Assembly: GCF_004421005.1 (NCBI RefSeq)
Contig: NZ_CP038026.1
Location: forward strand, 496,001-560,000
Origin: Pseudoduganella plicata
GTDB lineage: Bacteria; Pseudomonadota; Gammaproteobacteria; Burkholderiales; Burkholderiaceae_D
DNA length: 64,000 nt
Direction of reading: 5' to 3'
The notes under the pieces were generated by a model. The model did not search any database, was not told the DNA's origin, and saw only the letters and a program-made list of their open reading frames with translations. Shown piece by piece: positions 1-8,303 of this stretch (the first letter of the stretch is position 1; every line of letters begins with the position of its first letter). The translations under genes and the position numbers were made by a program.

Positions 1-900
1 AGTGCGGCAGCGACATTGCTGCCGTCCACGCTGCACCTGTTCTGGGACCTGTTCGGCATGCTGGCGCGCGAGCGCTGCGCCGTGCTGGTGGACGATGCGG
101 CTTATCCCGTGGCGCGCTGGGGCGCCGAACGGGCCGCGGGACTGGGCCTGCCGCTGCGCGCGTTCCGCCATGGGGACACGGCGGCGCTGGCCCGGCTGGT
201 GGGGTACTGGCGCGACGCGGGCCGCTGGCCGCTGATTCTGGCGGACGGCTACAGCCCCGGCGGCGCCGACTGCGCTCCACTGGGCCAGTACGGTGCGCTG
301 GCCGAGCGGGACGGCGGGCTGCTGGTGCTGGACGATACGCAGGCGCTTGGTGTGCTGGGCCGGCACGGCGGCGGCTCGCTGCGGCGACACGGCATTGAGC
401 ATCTGCCCGTTCTGGTCGGCGCGTCGCTGGCCAAGGCGTTTGGCGTGCCGTTGGCCGTGCTGGCGGGCAGCGCCGCCTGGGTGGCCCGATTCGAGCGCGT
501 CAGCGATACGCGGCTGCATGCCAGTCCGCCGTCGCAGGCGGTGGTCGCGGCAACACGGCGCGTCCTCCGGCTGAACGCCTTGTGCGGCGATGGCTTGCGC
601 CGGCTGCTGGCGCAGCGGATCGCGTGCTTTCGCGCCGCGCTGCGGCAGGGCGGACTGGCCTGCGACGGTGGCCGCTTCCCGGTGCAGTCGGTGCCGCTGC
701 CGGGGCGGCTGGACCTGGCGGCGGCCCACCGGGCATTGCGCCAGGCCGGCGTGCTGGCGCTGCCGCAGTCCAAGGGCGGCAGGGCGCGGCTGACGTTCCT
801 GCTGCGGGCTGACCACACACAAGCCGATATCGCCAGGGCGGCGACGGCGCTGCTGGACTTGAGACATGACTTGAGACATGAGCGGATATCCGGGGGCTGA
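1..900 (+). CDS. PLP-dependent aminotransferase-fold enzyme, 8-amino-7-oxononanoate synthase / KBL type (5' partial)
   Basis: The reading frame is already open at the left edge, so the N-terminus lies outside the window. The visible part keeps the core of the alpha-oxoamine synthase family: the PLP-pyridine Asp segment DDTQALGVLGRHGGGS, and the SLAKAFG segment whose Lys should form the Schiff base. Family members join an amino acid to an acyl-CoA. The usual DDSHAxG motif reads DDTQALG here: the His that normally contacts PLP is Gln (codon 340-342). This argues against housekeeping BioF and for a divergent cassette-specific enzyme. The stop codon lies one base before the next start, so the two genes are probably co-transcribed. 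The substrate cannot be told from the sequence. Confidence 0.75.
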   Translation, partial: SAAATLLPSTLHLFWDLFGMLARERCAVLVDDAAYPVARWGAERAAGLGLPLRAFRHGDTAALARLVGYWRDAGRWPLILADGYSPGGADCAPLGQYGALAERDGGLLVLDDTQALGVLGRHGGGSLRRHGIEHLPVLVGASLAKAFGVPLAVLAGSAAWVARFERVSDTRLHASPPSQAVVAATRRVLRLNALCGDGLRRLLAQRIACFRAALRQGGLACDGGRFPVQSVPLPGRLDLAAAHRALRQAGVLALPQSKGGRARLTFLLRADHTQADIARAATALLDLRHDLRHERISGG

Positions 901-901
901 C

Positions 902-1732
902 ATGAGAGAGCAATACACCAATGAAGGCGAGGCCTTTGAAATTGTGCCGCTGGCGAGTGAAAGCGCAGCGGAAACGGACGGGGAATGGGACAGCGAACGT
1001 GGGCGATCCGGGGGACGCGGCAGGGGCGGCGGTGCCGGCGGGCCGCGTCCTGGCGCCGGGCGCACGGGCAACCGTCCGGCGGGCGGACGCGGCCCGGGCA
1101 AACGTCCGTATCCCACGCCACCCCGGCCGGGCTATCCGCGCTACCCGCGCGGCCCGTACTGGGGCCCGAGCTACGGCGGCAGCCCGTATGGCCTGATGGT
1201 CAGCGATCCGGGCGGCTACGCGCCGCCGCGCGCGGGCGACCCCTGGGAGCCACCGGGTGGCGCGTCGTTCGAGCCGGTCGACTTCCCGTCCGGCGCTGGC
1301 GATGGCCGGCCCGACGACACGATGCCGGACGAGGAAATTCCGCCCAAGCTGACGCTCGTTCTGACGCAGAAGGCGCCGGGTGTGACGTTCCAGGACGCCG
1401 GCACGCTGGCAGCGGTGCGCAAGGCCGGCAAGGTTACCGGGCCTGCCCTGTACATCATCACGTTCCGCAAGGGCGGCAAGCCGATGGCTTATGTGGGCGT
1501 GACGAAGGAGCTGCAGAACCGCATCAGGAAGCACATGCTGTGCGGCGCCGTGCTGGGCGTCCCGCTGCGCAACTACCGGGTGTTCGTGGCCCAGCCGACC
1601 GGCGATGTGAAGAAACTGCGGGCCATCGAGTCGGACATCAACGCGGCCATGCTGCTGCCCACCAACCGCGGCGAAACGACCAACCAGCGCAGCGAACTCG
1701 AAATGGAAGTGATGGGACCGGCCTGGGTCTGA
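902..1732 (+). CDS. FEI-motif protein with disordered Gly/Arg/Pro linker and C-terminal GIY-YIG-like domain
   Basis: This 276-residue protein has three parts. Residues 9-17 read GEAFEIVPL, a motif repeated at the start of the next protein. Residues 30-150 are low-complexity Gly/Arg/Pro-rich and probably disordered. Residues 180-260 look like a GIY-YIG fold: ALYIITF for the first strand, AYVGVTKEL for the second, NRIRKH with Arg207 and His211, then Glu243 in the AIE segment and Asn255. GIY-YIG domains cut DNA or RNA. The linker-plus-nuclease layout resembles delivered toxins, but no secretion signal is visible. An in-frame ATG at 878 inside the upstream gene is possible. I prefer 902, which follows a GGGGG stretch right after the upstream stop. 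The fold is inferred from motif spacing only. Confidence 0.6.
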   Translation: MREQYTNEGEAFEIVPLASESAAETDGEWDSERGRSGGRGRGGGAGGPRPGAGRTGNRPAGGRGPGKRPYPTPPRPGYPRYPRGPYWGPSYGGSPYGLMVSDPGGYAPPRAGDPWEPPGGASFEPVDFPSGAGDGRPDDTMPDEEIPPKLTLVLTQKAPGVTFQDAGTLAAVRKAGKVTGPALYIITFRKGGKPMAYVGVTKELQNRIRKHMLCGAVLGVPLRNYRVFVAQPTGDVKKLRAIESDINAAMLLPTNRGETTNQRSELEMEVMGPAWV

Positions 1733-1775
1733 ACGCCCGCCGGCGAACCGATGGAGTGAAGTAAAGGAGACGATC

Positions 1776-2372
1776 ATGCATGCGAAACAGTGCAGTTGCG
1801 GCCAATGCCGCGCCAGTGGCGAAACGTTCGAGATCCTGCCGTTCGGGCAAGGCGAGGGCAGTGGGTTCGCGGGCGAATTCGCCAACGAATTCGAGGGCGG
1901 ATTCGGCCAGCAGGAAAGCCCGTTCAGCCAGGCGGAGGAGATGGAGCTGGCGATGGAGCTGCTGGCCGTCGCCAGCGAGGAAGAGCTGGAACAGTTCCTC
2001 GGCAACGTCTTCAAGGGTGTCTGGAAGGGCATCAAGAAAGTGGGCTCGGTGGTCGGCAAGGTGGCCAAGCCGCTGGGCGGCGTCCTGAAGGGCATCGCCA
2101 AACAGGCGTTGCCCTTCGTTGGCGGCGCGCTGGGGTCGATGATCCCGATCCCCGGCGTCGGCACGATGATCGGCCGCGCCGCCGGCACGGCGCTGTCGAA
2201 GGCGCTGGAGATGGAATTCGAGGGGATGGCGCTGGATCAGCAGGAGTTCGAGATGGCGCGGCGCTTCGTGCGCATCGCCGGCAGCGCGGCGCAGCAGGCC
2301 GCGCAGGACGGCCAGGTCGAACCCGCCGTGCTGCAGGCGCTGCGCCAGCACGCACCCGGCATCCGCATCTGA
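1776..2372 (+). CDS. Small FEI-motif protein with CxCxxC N-terminus and Gly-rich hydrophobic core, function unknown
   Basis: This 198-residue protein begins with a Cys-rich segment, CSCGQC at residues 6-11. GETFEILPF follows at 15-23, matching GEAFEIVPL of the preceding protein. Residues 31-60 are acidic and rich in Phe/Glu. Residues 72-145 are Lys- then Gly-rich and amphipathic to hydrophobic, with many GxxxG-like spacings, and could form membrane-active helices. The C-terminal 50 residues (QEFEMARRFVRIAG onward) are helical. AGGAG is well placed before the ATG. I recall similar Glu/Phe-rich proteins with a conserved FLG segment in myxobacteria and betaproteobacteria, but know of no assigned function. 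The gene lies 43 bases after the GIY-YIG-like gene and 12 before an amidohydrolase. Confidence 0.7.
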   Translation: MHAKQCSCGQCRASGETFEILPFGQGEGSGFAGEFANEFEGGFGQQESPFSQAEEMELAMELLAVASEEELEQFLGNVFKGVWKGIKKVGSVVGKVAKPLGGVLKGIAKQALPFVGGALGSMIPIPGVGTMIGRAAGTALSKALEMEFEGMALDQQEFEMARRFVRIAGSAAQQAAQDGQVEPAVLQALRQHAPGIRI

Positions 2373-2384
2373 CGGTGATGCGCC

Positions 2385-3116
2385 ATGATCGTCGACAGCC
2401 ACTGTCACGCGGGACCGGGCGACGGCCTCACCGGCCCGCGGGACAGCAACCTCGCACTGGGCCGCTACCGCCGCCGCGCCGTGGCGGCAGGCATCGAACG
2501 CAGCGTGCTGCTGGCCGCATTCCATTCCGACTACGCCGTCGCCAATCAGGCGCTGGCCGGCATCGTGGCACGCTGGCCGGAACGCTACTATGGCTTCGCA
2601 TTCGTCCATGCGGCGCGCGACCGCGGCCGCATCGGGGCCATGGTGCGGCTCGCCGTGGAGCGCTATGGCTTCGTCGGCATCAAGGTGCATCGGCATGACG
2701 CGCCGATCAGCGGCGAGATCTGCGAAGCGGCGCGCGCCTTCGGCGTGCCCGTGCTGTACGACCCGATGGGCGACGTGCACGTGGCCGAACTGCTGGCGGC
2801 GCAGTACCCCGACGTCAACTTCATTCTGCCGCACCTGGGCAGTTTTGCGGACGCGTGGCAGGCGCAGCTCGCGATGATCGACCATCTGGTACGCCACCCG
2901 AACATTTGCACGGACAGCTCCGGCATCCGTCGCTTCGACCTGCTGGCCGAAGCGGTGCGCCGCGCCGGAGCGCACAAGGTGCTGTTCGGTTCCGACGGCC
3001 CCTGGCTGCATCCGGGGCTGGAACTGCACAAGATCCGGCTGCTGCGATTGCCGGCCGCGGACGAGGCCTTGATCACGGGCGGCAACCTGCTGCGGCTGAT
3101 CGGGCGGGGCAGCTGA
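2385..3116 (+). CDS. Amidohydrolase (PF04909-type TIM-barrel metal hydrolase)
   Basis: This 243-residue protein has amidohydrolase-2 family features: DSHCHAG with His6 and His8 as metal ligands at strand 1, GIKVH (Lys100, His102), ILPHLG with His150, and FGSDGPW with Asp204 as the expected catalytic base. The family hydrolyses or decarboxylates small carbon-nitrogen or carbon-carbon substrates in the cytoplasm. At strand 5, where many relatives have a metal-binding His, the sequence reads LYDPMGD, so metal coordination may be atypical. The protein is shorter than most members. The start lies 12 bases after the preceding stop, implying one transcript with the FEI-motif genes. The substrate is unknown. 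Confidence 0.8.
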   Translation: MIVDSHCHAGPGDGLTGPRDSNLALGRYRRRAVAAGIERSVLLAAFHSDYAVANQALAGIVARWPERYYGFAFVHAARDRGRIGAMVRLAVERYGFVGIKVHRHDAPISGEICEAARAFGVPVLYDPMGDVHVAELLAAQYPDVNFILPHLGSFADAWQAQLAMIDHLVRHPNICTDSSGIRRFDLLAEAVRRAGAHKVLFGSDGPWLHPGLELHKIRLLRLPAADEALITGGNLLRLIGRGS

Positions 3117-3176
3117 CAGCCGGCATTGGCGTATCATTTGCGCTCAGGGACAATCGTCCCGCACTGAAAGGAAGTC

Positions 3177-3665
3177 GTGGCGCACCACGTGGACGAGAAG
3201 GGAACGACGCTGATCGCACTGTTCGTGGCGATGCGCGAACATGGGCCGGTATGCGAACAGGTGCCCGCGCGCGACCTGGGCGGCGACCGGTACGAACTGT
3301 TGTCGTCGCCGGGGCTTGCGCTCAACCTGGCGCGCGGCGATATCGTGGCGATCGGCGATCCTGCAGCACCGGCAACCGTCCTGCAGCGCGGCGGCAATTT
3401 CTGTATCCAGATCTACGCGGACGAACTGTCGCCGCCGGCCGTGGCCGAGCTGGAAAAAGACGTCGGCGCGCAGCTGGGCGGCACGCTCGACGGCATCCAC
3501 GGCGGCAACCTGGCCCTGACGGTGCCGGCCGCCGCGGGCATCGGGCATATCGCCCGGGTGTTCGACGCCTACACGGCAAGGACCGGTATCGCCTGGTACT
3601 TCGCCAACATCTACCGCAATTTCGAGGACGTCGACGACGAGACGCTGCTCGACTGGTGGCAGTGA
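3177..3665 (+). CDS. DUF4265-like conserved protein
   Basis: This 162-residue cytoplasmic protein has no signal peptide or membrane segment. A GTG start at 3177 is chosen because AAGGA precedes it at good spacing. The pattern of an RYELLSSPGLALNLARGDIVAIG segment split around residues 40-60 followed by a second alpha/beta half resembles DUF4265 proteins, whose role is unknown. It ends the plus-strand run that starts with the PLP enzyme. The 60-base gap before it contains TATCAT and TTGCGC stretches, so it may have its own promoter. A convergent regulator gene ends 31 bases downstream. Confidence 0.6.
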   Translation: MAHHVDEKGTTLIALFVAMREHGPVCEQVPARDLGGDRYELLSSPGLALNLARGDIVAIGDPAAPATVLQRGGNFCIQIYADELSPPAVAELEKDVGAQLGGTLDGIHGGNLALTVPAAAGIGHIARVFDAYTARTGIAWYFANIYRNFEDVDDETLLDWWQ

Positions 3666-3696
3666 GGCCTTGTCGCGGGCAAGCCGGCGCTCGCGA

Positions 3697-5064
3697 TCAG
3701 TCCGCCCCGGTCGGCCGCTCCTCCCGCGCCGCCTTCCTGCGGATCTGCAACGCCCGATCCGTCACTCCCAGCCGCTGCGCCGCGCGCTGGTTATTGTCGC
3801 CTTCCTGCTCCAGCACGACCCGGATCGCCAGATCGGCGGCGGCCTGTCCCAGGCGGGACAGTGTGACGCCACGGTCGACAGCGTGCCGGATCGCGTCGCA
3901 GAACGGCTGGTCCGGCCAGACGGGCGCGCCGTGCAGCCGTTCGTCCGGCGGCACGTCGCCGATCGTGATGGGGCCGGGGCCCGTGTGGCGGTACCAGATC
4001 CGTGCCACCGTCTGGCGCAGGTCGCGCACATTGCCGCGGTAGTCGCGCGACAGCAGGTATTCGCGCACGGCCGGGTCCAGCGGCCGGCCTTGTCCTTTCG
4101 GGTCCAGCTGGCGCAGGAAATGCTCGACCAGGGGCAGGATGTCGCAGCGGCGTTCGCGCAGCGGCGGCGGGCGGCAGCGCCACGCGGCGATGCGGTAATA
4201 CAGGTCGGCACGGAAGGTGCCGTTGGCAACGTCCGCCTCTAGGTCGCGGTTGGTCGCGCAGACGAGGCGGAAATGGCTGGGGTTCCAGATATTGCTGCCC
4301 ACGCGCTTGTACTTGTGTTCCTGGATCACGCGGAGCAGTTGCGCCTGCAGGGGCAGCGGCAGTTCGCCCACCTCGTCAAGGAACAGGATGCCGCCATCGG
4401 CCATCGCGAATGCGCCGTCGCGCGCATTGGTGGCGCCGGTGAAGGCGCCGCGCTCGTGGCCGAACAGCTCCGAGCCGGCCAGTTCCGGCGACAAGGTCGT
4501 GCAGTCGAGCACCGTCAGTTCGCCCGTCGTGCCCGAGAGCTTGTGAATCAGCTGGGCGATCAGGTCCTTGCCGGTGCCCGTCTCGCCCGTGATCAGCACG
4601 GGCGACTGCGTGAACGCGGAAACTTCCACGACGCTGTGCACGAGGGAGCGCCAGATGGGGCTGTCGCCCACCAGCCAGCCCTGCACGGCGGTGGACGCCA
4701 TCAGGCGCTGCACGGCATCCCATCGTTGCAGGCGCGCGGCGATCTGCTGCGCACACAGTTCGGCCGAACTCCATGGCAGCAGGTCGGTGGCGCCGGCATC
4801 GAGCAGGCCCCACATGGCGCCCGGTGGCAGCGGTTGCGCGGCGCAATCGACTGCCAGCACCGCGGCCTGGGTGGACAGCGTCTGTATGGCGTCCAGCGTG
4901 TCGCCCGTGCGTTCCCGGGCGCCGCACAGCAGCACGCCGAAGCCGCGCGCGGGACTTTCCTGTACCGCGATGCCCGCCGCATCGAGCGCGCTGCGCAGCA
5001 TCGGCTCGGCACCCGTGGCCACCGCACCCATGGTCTGCATCCAGATCGACAGCGCCATCGCCAC
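3697..5064 (-). CDS. Sigma-54-dependent activator (AAA+ enhancer-binding protein) with degenerate receiver-like N-terminus
   Basis: This 455-residue protein activates RNA polymerase holding sigma-54. Residues 20-120 look like a receiver fold without a clear phosphorylatable Asp. The AAA+ domain follows, with Walker A GETGTGKD at 160-167, the sigma-54 contact loop GAFTGA at 206-211 and Walker B GGILFLDE at 224-231. A Fis-type helix-turn-helix lies at the end (NNQRAAQRLGVTDRALQIRRK, split around residue 435). No partner kinase gene is near. It is transcribed away from the decarboxylase terminator and converges on the DUF4265-like gene. Its targets are unknown, but a strong sigma-54 promoter occurs at 27,143 in this window. 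Confidence 0.9.
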   Translation of the reverse strand: MAMALSIWMQTMGAVATGAEPMLRSALDAAGIAVQESPARGFGVLLCGARERTGDTLDAIQTLSTQAAVLAVDCAAQPLPPGAMWGLLDAGATDLLPWSSAELCAQQIAARLQRWDAVQRLMASTAVQGWLVGDSPIWRSLVHSVVEVSAFTQSPVLITGETGTGKDLIAQLIHKLSGTTGELTVLDCTTLSPELAGSELFGHERGAFTGATNARDGAFAMADGGILFLDEVGELPLPLQAQLLRVIQEHKYKRVGSNIWNPSHFRLVCATNRDLEADVANGTFRADLYYRIAAWRCRPPPLRERRCDILPLVEHFLRQLDPKGQGRPLDPAVREYLLSRDYRGNVRDLRQTVARIWYRHTGPGPITIGDVPPDERLHGAPVWPDQPFCDAIRHAVDRGVTLSRLGQAAADLAIRVVLEQEGDNNQRAAQRLGVTDRALQIRRKAAREERPTGAD

Positions 5065-5196
5065 CTCGCATACGCTAAGACTGCCCGTTCAATATAGCAG
5101 CGCCGCCGCGGCGGTGCCTGGATAGTTTGATACCGATCATGTCGTGAATTTGTCGTGGAATGTATCGCTGCCGGCGGGTGCGTTGCAGCCGATGAA

Positions 5197-5224
5197 AAAA
5201 AAGGCGACCGAAGTCGCCTTTTTT
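5197..5224 (-). terminator. Rho-independent terminator of the decarboxylase gene
   Basis: The stem AAAAAAGGCGAC / GTCGCCTTTTTT surrounds a CGAA loop. Read on the minus strand, the hairpin is followed by a U-tract and lies 18 bases after the decarboxylase stop. The symmetric A/T flanks mean it could stop transcription in both directions. Confidence 0.85.
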
Positions 5225-5241
5225 GTCGGAGCCGAAAACAA

Positions 5242-7494
5242 TTACTGGCGTACGCAGTCGACGAAGTAGTCGCGCTTGCCATTGACTTCGCGCTTGACGA
5301 GGCCGTGCACGTCCGTCTCGAAGCCGGGGAAGCGTTCGTTGAAGTCGCGTGCGAAGCGCAGGTAGTCCACGATCGTCTTGTTGAACCGCTCGCCCGGGAT
5401 CAGCAGCGGTATGCCCGGTGGATACGGCGTCAGCAGGATCGACGTGATGCGGCCTTCCAGGTCGTCGATCGCCACGCGCTCGATTTCGCGGTGCGCCATT
5501 TTCGCAAACGCGTCCGATGGCTTCATCGCCGGGATCATGTCCGACAGGTACATCTCCGTCGTCAGGCGCGCCACGTCATATGCCTTGTAGAAGTCGTGGA
5601 TCTGCTGGCACAGGTCGCGCAGGCCCATCTTCTCGTAGCGCGGATTGGCGGCGGAGAATTCCGGCAGGATGCGCCACAGCGGTGCGTTCTTGTCGTAGTC
5701 GTCCTTGAACTGCTGCAGCGCGGTCAAGAGCGTGTTCCAGCGGCCTTTCGTGATGCCGATCGTGAACATGATGAAGAACGAGTACAGGCCGCACTTCTCG
5801 ACGATGACGCCGTGCTCGGCCAGGTATTTCGTGACGATCGACGCGGGGATGCCGGAGTCGGCGAACTGGCCTTCCAGCGACAGGCCCGGATTGACGATCG
5901 TGGCCTTGATCGGGTCCAGCATGTTGAAGCCCGGCGCCAGCTTGCCGAAGCCGTGCCAGTCGTCCTCGGCGCGGATGATCCAGTCCTCGCGCGAGCCGAT
6001 GCCTTCCTCGGCGAACGTGTCCGGCCCCCAGACCTTGAACCACCAGTCCTGGCCCCATTCCTCGTCGATCTTGCGCATGGCGCGGCGGAAGTCGAGCGCT
6101 TCCAGGATCGATTCTTCCACCAGCGCGGTGCCGCCCGGCGCTTCCATCATGGCGGCGGCGACGTCGCACGAGGCGATGATCGAATACTGCGGCGACGTGG
6201 AGGTGTGCATCAGGTACGCTTCGTTGAACGCGTCCTTGTCCAGCTTGACGGACTCCGATTCGCGCACCAGCACCTGAGATGCCTGCGACAGGCCTGCCAG
6301 GAGCTTGTGGGTCGACTGCGTCGAGAAGATCATCGACTCCTTGGCGCGCGGACGGTCCTTGCCGATGGCGTGCATGTTCTTGTAGAAGTCGTGGAACGTG
6401 GCGTGCGGCAGCCACGCTTCGTCGAAGTGCAGGGTGTCGATTTTCCCGTCCAGCATTTCGCGCAGGGTTTCGACGTTGTAGACGACGCCGTCGTACGTGG
6501 ACTGCGTGATCGTCAGGATGCGCGGCTTCTTGTTGGCGGCTTCGCGGGCGAACGGATTGTTCTCGATCTTCTTCTGGATCGACTCCATCGTGAATTCTTC
6601 CAGCGGAATCGGGCCGATGATGCCCAGGTGATTGCGGGTCGGCATCAGGAACACGGGAATCGCGCCGCACATGATGATCGAGTGCAGGATCGACTTGTGG
6701 CAGTTGCGGTCGACCACGACGATGTCGCCCGGCGCCACCGTGCTGTGCCAGACCATCTTGTTCGACGTGGACGTGCCGTTGGTGACGAAGTAGCAGTGGT
6801 CCGCATTGTAGATGCGCGCCGCGTTGCGCTCGGAAGCGGCGACGGGACCCGTGTGGTCGAGCAGCTGGCCGAGTTCCTCGACGGCGTTGCAGACGTCGGC
6901 GCGCAGCATGTTCTCGCCGAAGAACTGGTGGAACATCTGGCCGATGGGTGACTTCAGGAACGCCACGCCGCCCGAGTGGCCGGGGCAGTGCCAGGAATAC
7001 GAGCCGTCGTTCGCGTAGTGGACCAGGGCGCGGAAGAACGGCGGCGACAGGCCGTCCAGGTAGGACTTCGCTTCGCGGATGATGTGGCGCGCCACGAACT
7101 CCGGCGTGTCCTCGAACATGTGAATGAAGCCGTGCAGCTCGCGCAGGATGTCGTTGGGGATGTGGCGCGACGTGCGCGTTTCGCCGTACAGGTAGATCGG
7201 GATGTCCGCATTCTTGTAGCGGATCTCTTCGACAAACGCGCGCAGCGACTTCAGCGCGTGGTCGGTTTCCTCCACGGAGCCGCCGCCGAATTCCTCGTCG
7301 TCGATGGACAGGACGAACGCCGAGGCACGCGACTGCTGCTGGGCGAACTGCGACAGGTCGCCATAGCTGGTAACGCCCAGCACTTCCATGCCTTCCTTCT
7401 CCATGGCCGCGGCCAGGGCGCGGATGCCCAGGCCGGACGTGTTCTCGGAACGGAAGTCCTCGTCAATGATGACGATGGGGAAACGAAATTTCAT
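5242..7494 (-). CDS. Large fold-type I arginine/lysine/ornithine decarboxylase
   Basis: This 750-residue PLP enzyme removes the carboxyl group of a basic amino acid to give a diamine or agmatine, consuming a proton. Residues 1-130 form the flavodoxin-like wing domain. The PLP core has HFDEAW with Asp358 and STHKLLAGLSQ with the Schiff-base Lys397. The C-terminal domain contains the TPYPPGIPLLIPGE motif. Length and motifs match both AdiA (756) and Pseudomonas LdcA (751). Which substrate is used cannot be read from sequence alone. No antiporter gene is adjacent, so this is not an acid-resistance operon of the enteric kind. GGAGAC precedes the ATG, and the gene ends at a strong terminator. Confidence 0.88.
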   Translation of the reverse strand: MKFRFPIVIIDEDFRSENTSGLGIRALAAAMEKEGMEVLGVTSYGDLSQFAQQQSRASAFVLSIDDEEFGGGSVEETDHALKSLRAFVEEIRYKNADIPIYLYGETRTSRHIPNDILRELHGFIHMFEDTPEFVARHIIREAKSYLDGLSPPFFRALVHYANDGSYSWHCPGHSGGVAFLKSPIGQMFHQFFGENMLRADVCNAVEELGQLLDHTGPVAASERNAARIYNADHCYFVTNGTSTSNKMVWHSTVAPGDIVVVDRNCHKSILHSIIMCGAIPVFLMPTRNHLGIIGPIPLEEFTMESIQKKIENNPFAREAANKKPRILTITQSTYDGVVYNVETLREMLDGKIDTLHFDEAWLPHATFHDFYKNMHAIGKDRPRAKESMIFSTQSTHKLLAGLSQASQVLVRESESVKLDKDAFNEAYLMHTSTSPQYSIIASCDVAAAMMEAPGGTALVEESILEALDFRRAMRKIDEEWGQDWWFKVWGPDTFAEEGIGSREDWIIRAEDDWHGFGKLAPGFNMLDPIKATIVNPGLSLEGQFADSGIPASIVTKYLAEHGVIVEKCGLYSFFIMFTIGITKGRWNTLLTALQQFKDDYDKNAPLWRILPEFSAANPRYEKMGLRDLCQQIHDFYKAYDVARLTTEMYLSDMIPAMKPSDAFAKMAHREIERVAIDDLEGRITSILLTPYPPGIPLLIPGERFNKTIVDYLRFARDFNERFPGFETDVHGLVKREVNGKRDYFVDCVRQ

Positions 7495-7681
7495 GATGTC
7501 TCCAAAAAGAAGAACCGCCCCGGGTTATCGATGACCGGAGCGGGCTGGGCGCGCCGCACATGTGCGACGGTGCCGAAAGGGGATGTCCCCGAAAAAAAGA
7601 ACCGGGATTCTCGCAGAAATTGCGCCGATCCGGTGAAAAAATTCCGATACGGTCTTTTGCCGGGCAGCGGCGCCGCGCATG

Positions 7682-8296
7682 TCAGTGTCCGCCCGCCGTG
7701 CCGGCGCCCAGCACGGCACCCAGCGGATCGACGTGCAGCCATGCGAACGCGCCCAGCGCGATGCCGGCAACGGCCACAGCGTACGTCGACAGCAGCAGCC
7801 AGCGGCGGTTGGTCAGCAGCGTGATGGCGGCAAGCGCGATGGCGATCTGCTCGGCCGTGGTGGCCAGCGCCCACTGGTGATGCTGATGCAGGAGGGCATC
7901 GGATTTCCTGTCCCAGTCCAGCGACGTGGCTTCCCACTTTTCCGCTTCCTTGCGAATGTCTTCCTTTTCCGCCTTGTAGCGGGCCACCTCGGCGCGGTAC
8001 TTCTCGGGATCGACGTTCGGCAGGGTCTGGGCCAGTTCGGCCAGGTTCTGCTTGTTCGACTTCGCCTGATAATGATTCCACCGGTTGGCGGCCTCCGTCT
8101 TGGCAATGGCGGCGTTATTCTTGAACATCGCCGCATCGTTCTGCGTGGCGCCGCCCTGGTAGCCGAACAGCGCGCCGATCGTGGCGAGGATGGCCGTGGT
8201 GACGGCGATGCGGCCGGAAAATTTGTCGCTGTTGTGGGCCGCATGCTCGACCGCGTGGTCGTGCGGACCGTGGACGTGAAAACCGTGTCCTGACAT
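7682..8296 (-). CDS. DUF4337 membrane protein
   Basis: The protein has about 204 residues and starts MSGHGFHVHGPHDHAVEHAAH, a His-rich head that could bind metal. One membrane segment follows (ITTAILATIGALFGY region), then a charged coiled-coil-like stretch of about 70 residues rich in Lys/Glu, then two C-terminal membrane segments. This is the DUF4337 layout; the role is unknown. The start at 8296 is preferred over an upstream in-frame ATG at 8371 because the extension would run back through the end of folA. The gene lies 7 bases after folA and is probably co-transcribed with it. Confidence 0.75.
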   Translation of the reverse strand: MSGHGFHVHGPHDHAVEHAAHNSDKFSGRIAVTTAILATIGALFGYQGGATQNDAAMFKNNAAIAKTEAANRWNHYQAKSNKQNLAELAQTLPNVDPEKYRAEVARYKAEKEDIRKEAEKWEATSLDWDRKSDALLHQHHQWALATTAEQIAIALAAITLLTNRRWLLLSTYAVAVAGIALGAFAWLHVDPLGAVLGAGTAGGH

Positions 8297-8303
8297 CTGC
8301 TGG

